From: an uncultured Erythrobacter sp.
GTDB taxonomy: Bacteria; Pseudomonadota; Alphaproteobacteria; Sphingomonadales; Sphingomonadaceae
Assembly: GCA_938015255.1 (NCBI GenBank)
Contig: CALLQC010000103.1
Coordinates: 1 to 34,895, forward strand
Reading direction: 5' to 3'
Length of the DNA: 34,895 bases
Shown here: piece after piece, positions 34,852 through 34,895 of the stretch
How positions within the stretch are numbered: position 1 is the stretch's first letter
How the letters are laid out: each line of letters begins with the position of its first letter
Program-made: the position numbers and the translations under genes
Notes under the pieces: generated by a model
Databases searched by the model: none
Told to the model about the DNA's origin: nothing
Seen by the model: only the letters and a program-made list of their open reading frames with translations

Positions 34852-34895
34852 ATGCGGACGAATGTGGTAGTGTTATTGGCCAGCGCTGCGTTGAT
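34852..34895 (+). CDS. Start of an exported protein, cut by the window edge
   Basis: Only 14 full codons are visible: MRTNVVVLLASAAL, a basic start followed by a hydrophobic stretch, as in a signal peptide. The long AT-rich leader and AGGAGAG ribosome binding site are of a kind often seen before outer-membrane receptor genes in this group, but the function cannot be told from what is present. Confidence 0.6.
   Translation, partial: MRTNVVVLLASAAL

Overview
The window comes from a GC-rich alphaproteobacterial chromosome, most likely a member of the Sphingomonadales/Erythrobacteraceae. This is inferred from gene content and arrangement: a CcrM-type cell-cycle methyltransferase, a split three-subunit proton-translocating transhydrogenase preceded by an aa3-type oxidase subunit IV peptide, entericidin-like lipoproteins, an ABA4-like membrane protein, and dense operons full of 4-bp start/stop overlaps with many GTG and TTG starts. 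I see no phage, plasmid, IS or CRISPR signature; this looks like ordinary core chromosome with a few odd spots.

Layout. 1-940 (+): the end of an EamA-type transporter and two tandem 42-aa entericidin-like lipoproteins separated by a strong terminator. 948-5602 (-): dGTPase, Rossmann NAD(P)-binding protein, ABA4-like membrane protein, acyl-CoA ligase and DUF938 methyltransferase, mostly overlapping. 5910-9880 (-): a secreted beta-helix protein, a diheme cytochrome c, an alpha/beta hydrolase and an Asp/Glu racemase family protein. 9938-13471 (-): the pnt transhydrogenase operon with a CoxIV-like peptide at its head, an unlisted 43-aa membrane peptide between pntAA and pntAB, and a 134-aa anchored protein at its end. 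13692-16441 (+): an NtrC-like regulator with degenerate ATPase motifs, a small membrane protein and an SDR. 16446-18837 (-): a PhoD-type phosphatase whose secretory N-terminus is cut off by an in-frame amber codon, and dihydropteroate synthase. 19094-22392 (-): a 47-aa protein, CcrM methyltransferase, a Ca/Na antiporter and RNase HII. 22391-26569 (+): PQQ sugar dehydrogenase, GNAT, DUF1285, NUDIX CoA pyrophosphatase and CCA-adding enzyme. 26822-34895: a periplasmic hypothetical (+), topoisomerase IV subunit A (-), a DJ-1/PfpI protein (+), a six-helix adenylate cyclase (-), an exported M14 carboxypeptidase (+), and the first codons of another exported protein (+).

The most noteworthy items are: (1) the region upstream of ccrM, with seven GANTC sites in 163 bp, a perfect DnaA box and a CtrA-type half-site; (2) the amber codon splitting the signal peptide from the PhoD phosphatase; (3) the NtrC-like regulator lacking both arginine fingers and a proper GAFTGA loop; (4) the small translationally coupled peptide inside the pnt operon; (5) the beta-helix/diheme cytochrome pair of unknown function; and (6) rnhB and the sugar dehydrogenase gene sharing one CATG as divergent start codons. 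No wholly new multi-gene system is evident. All coordinates, motifs and frames were read by eye from the sequence; family names rest on motif recognition and were not confirmed by searches.
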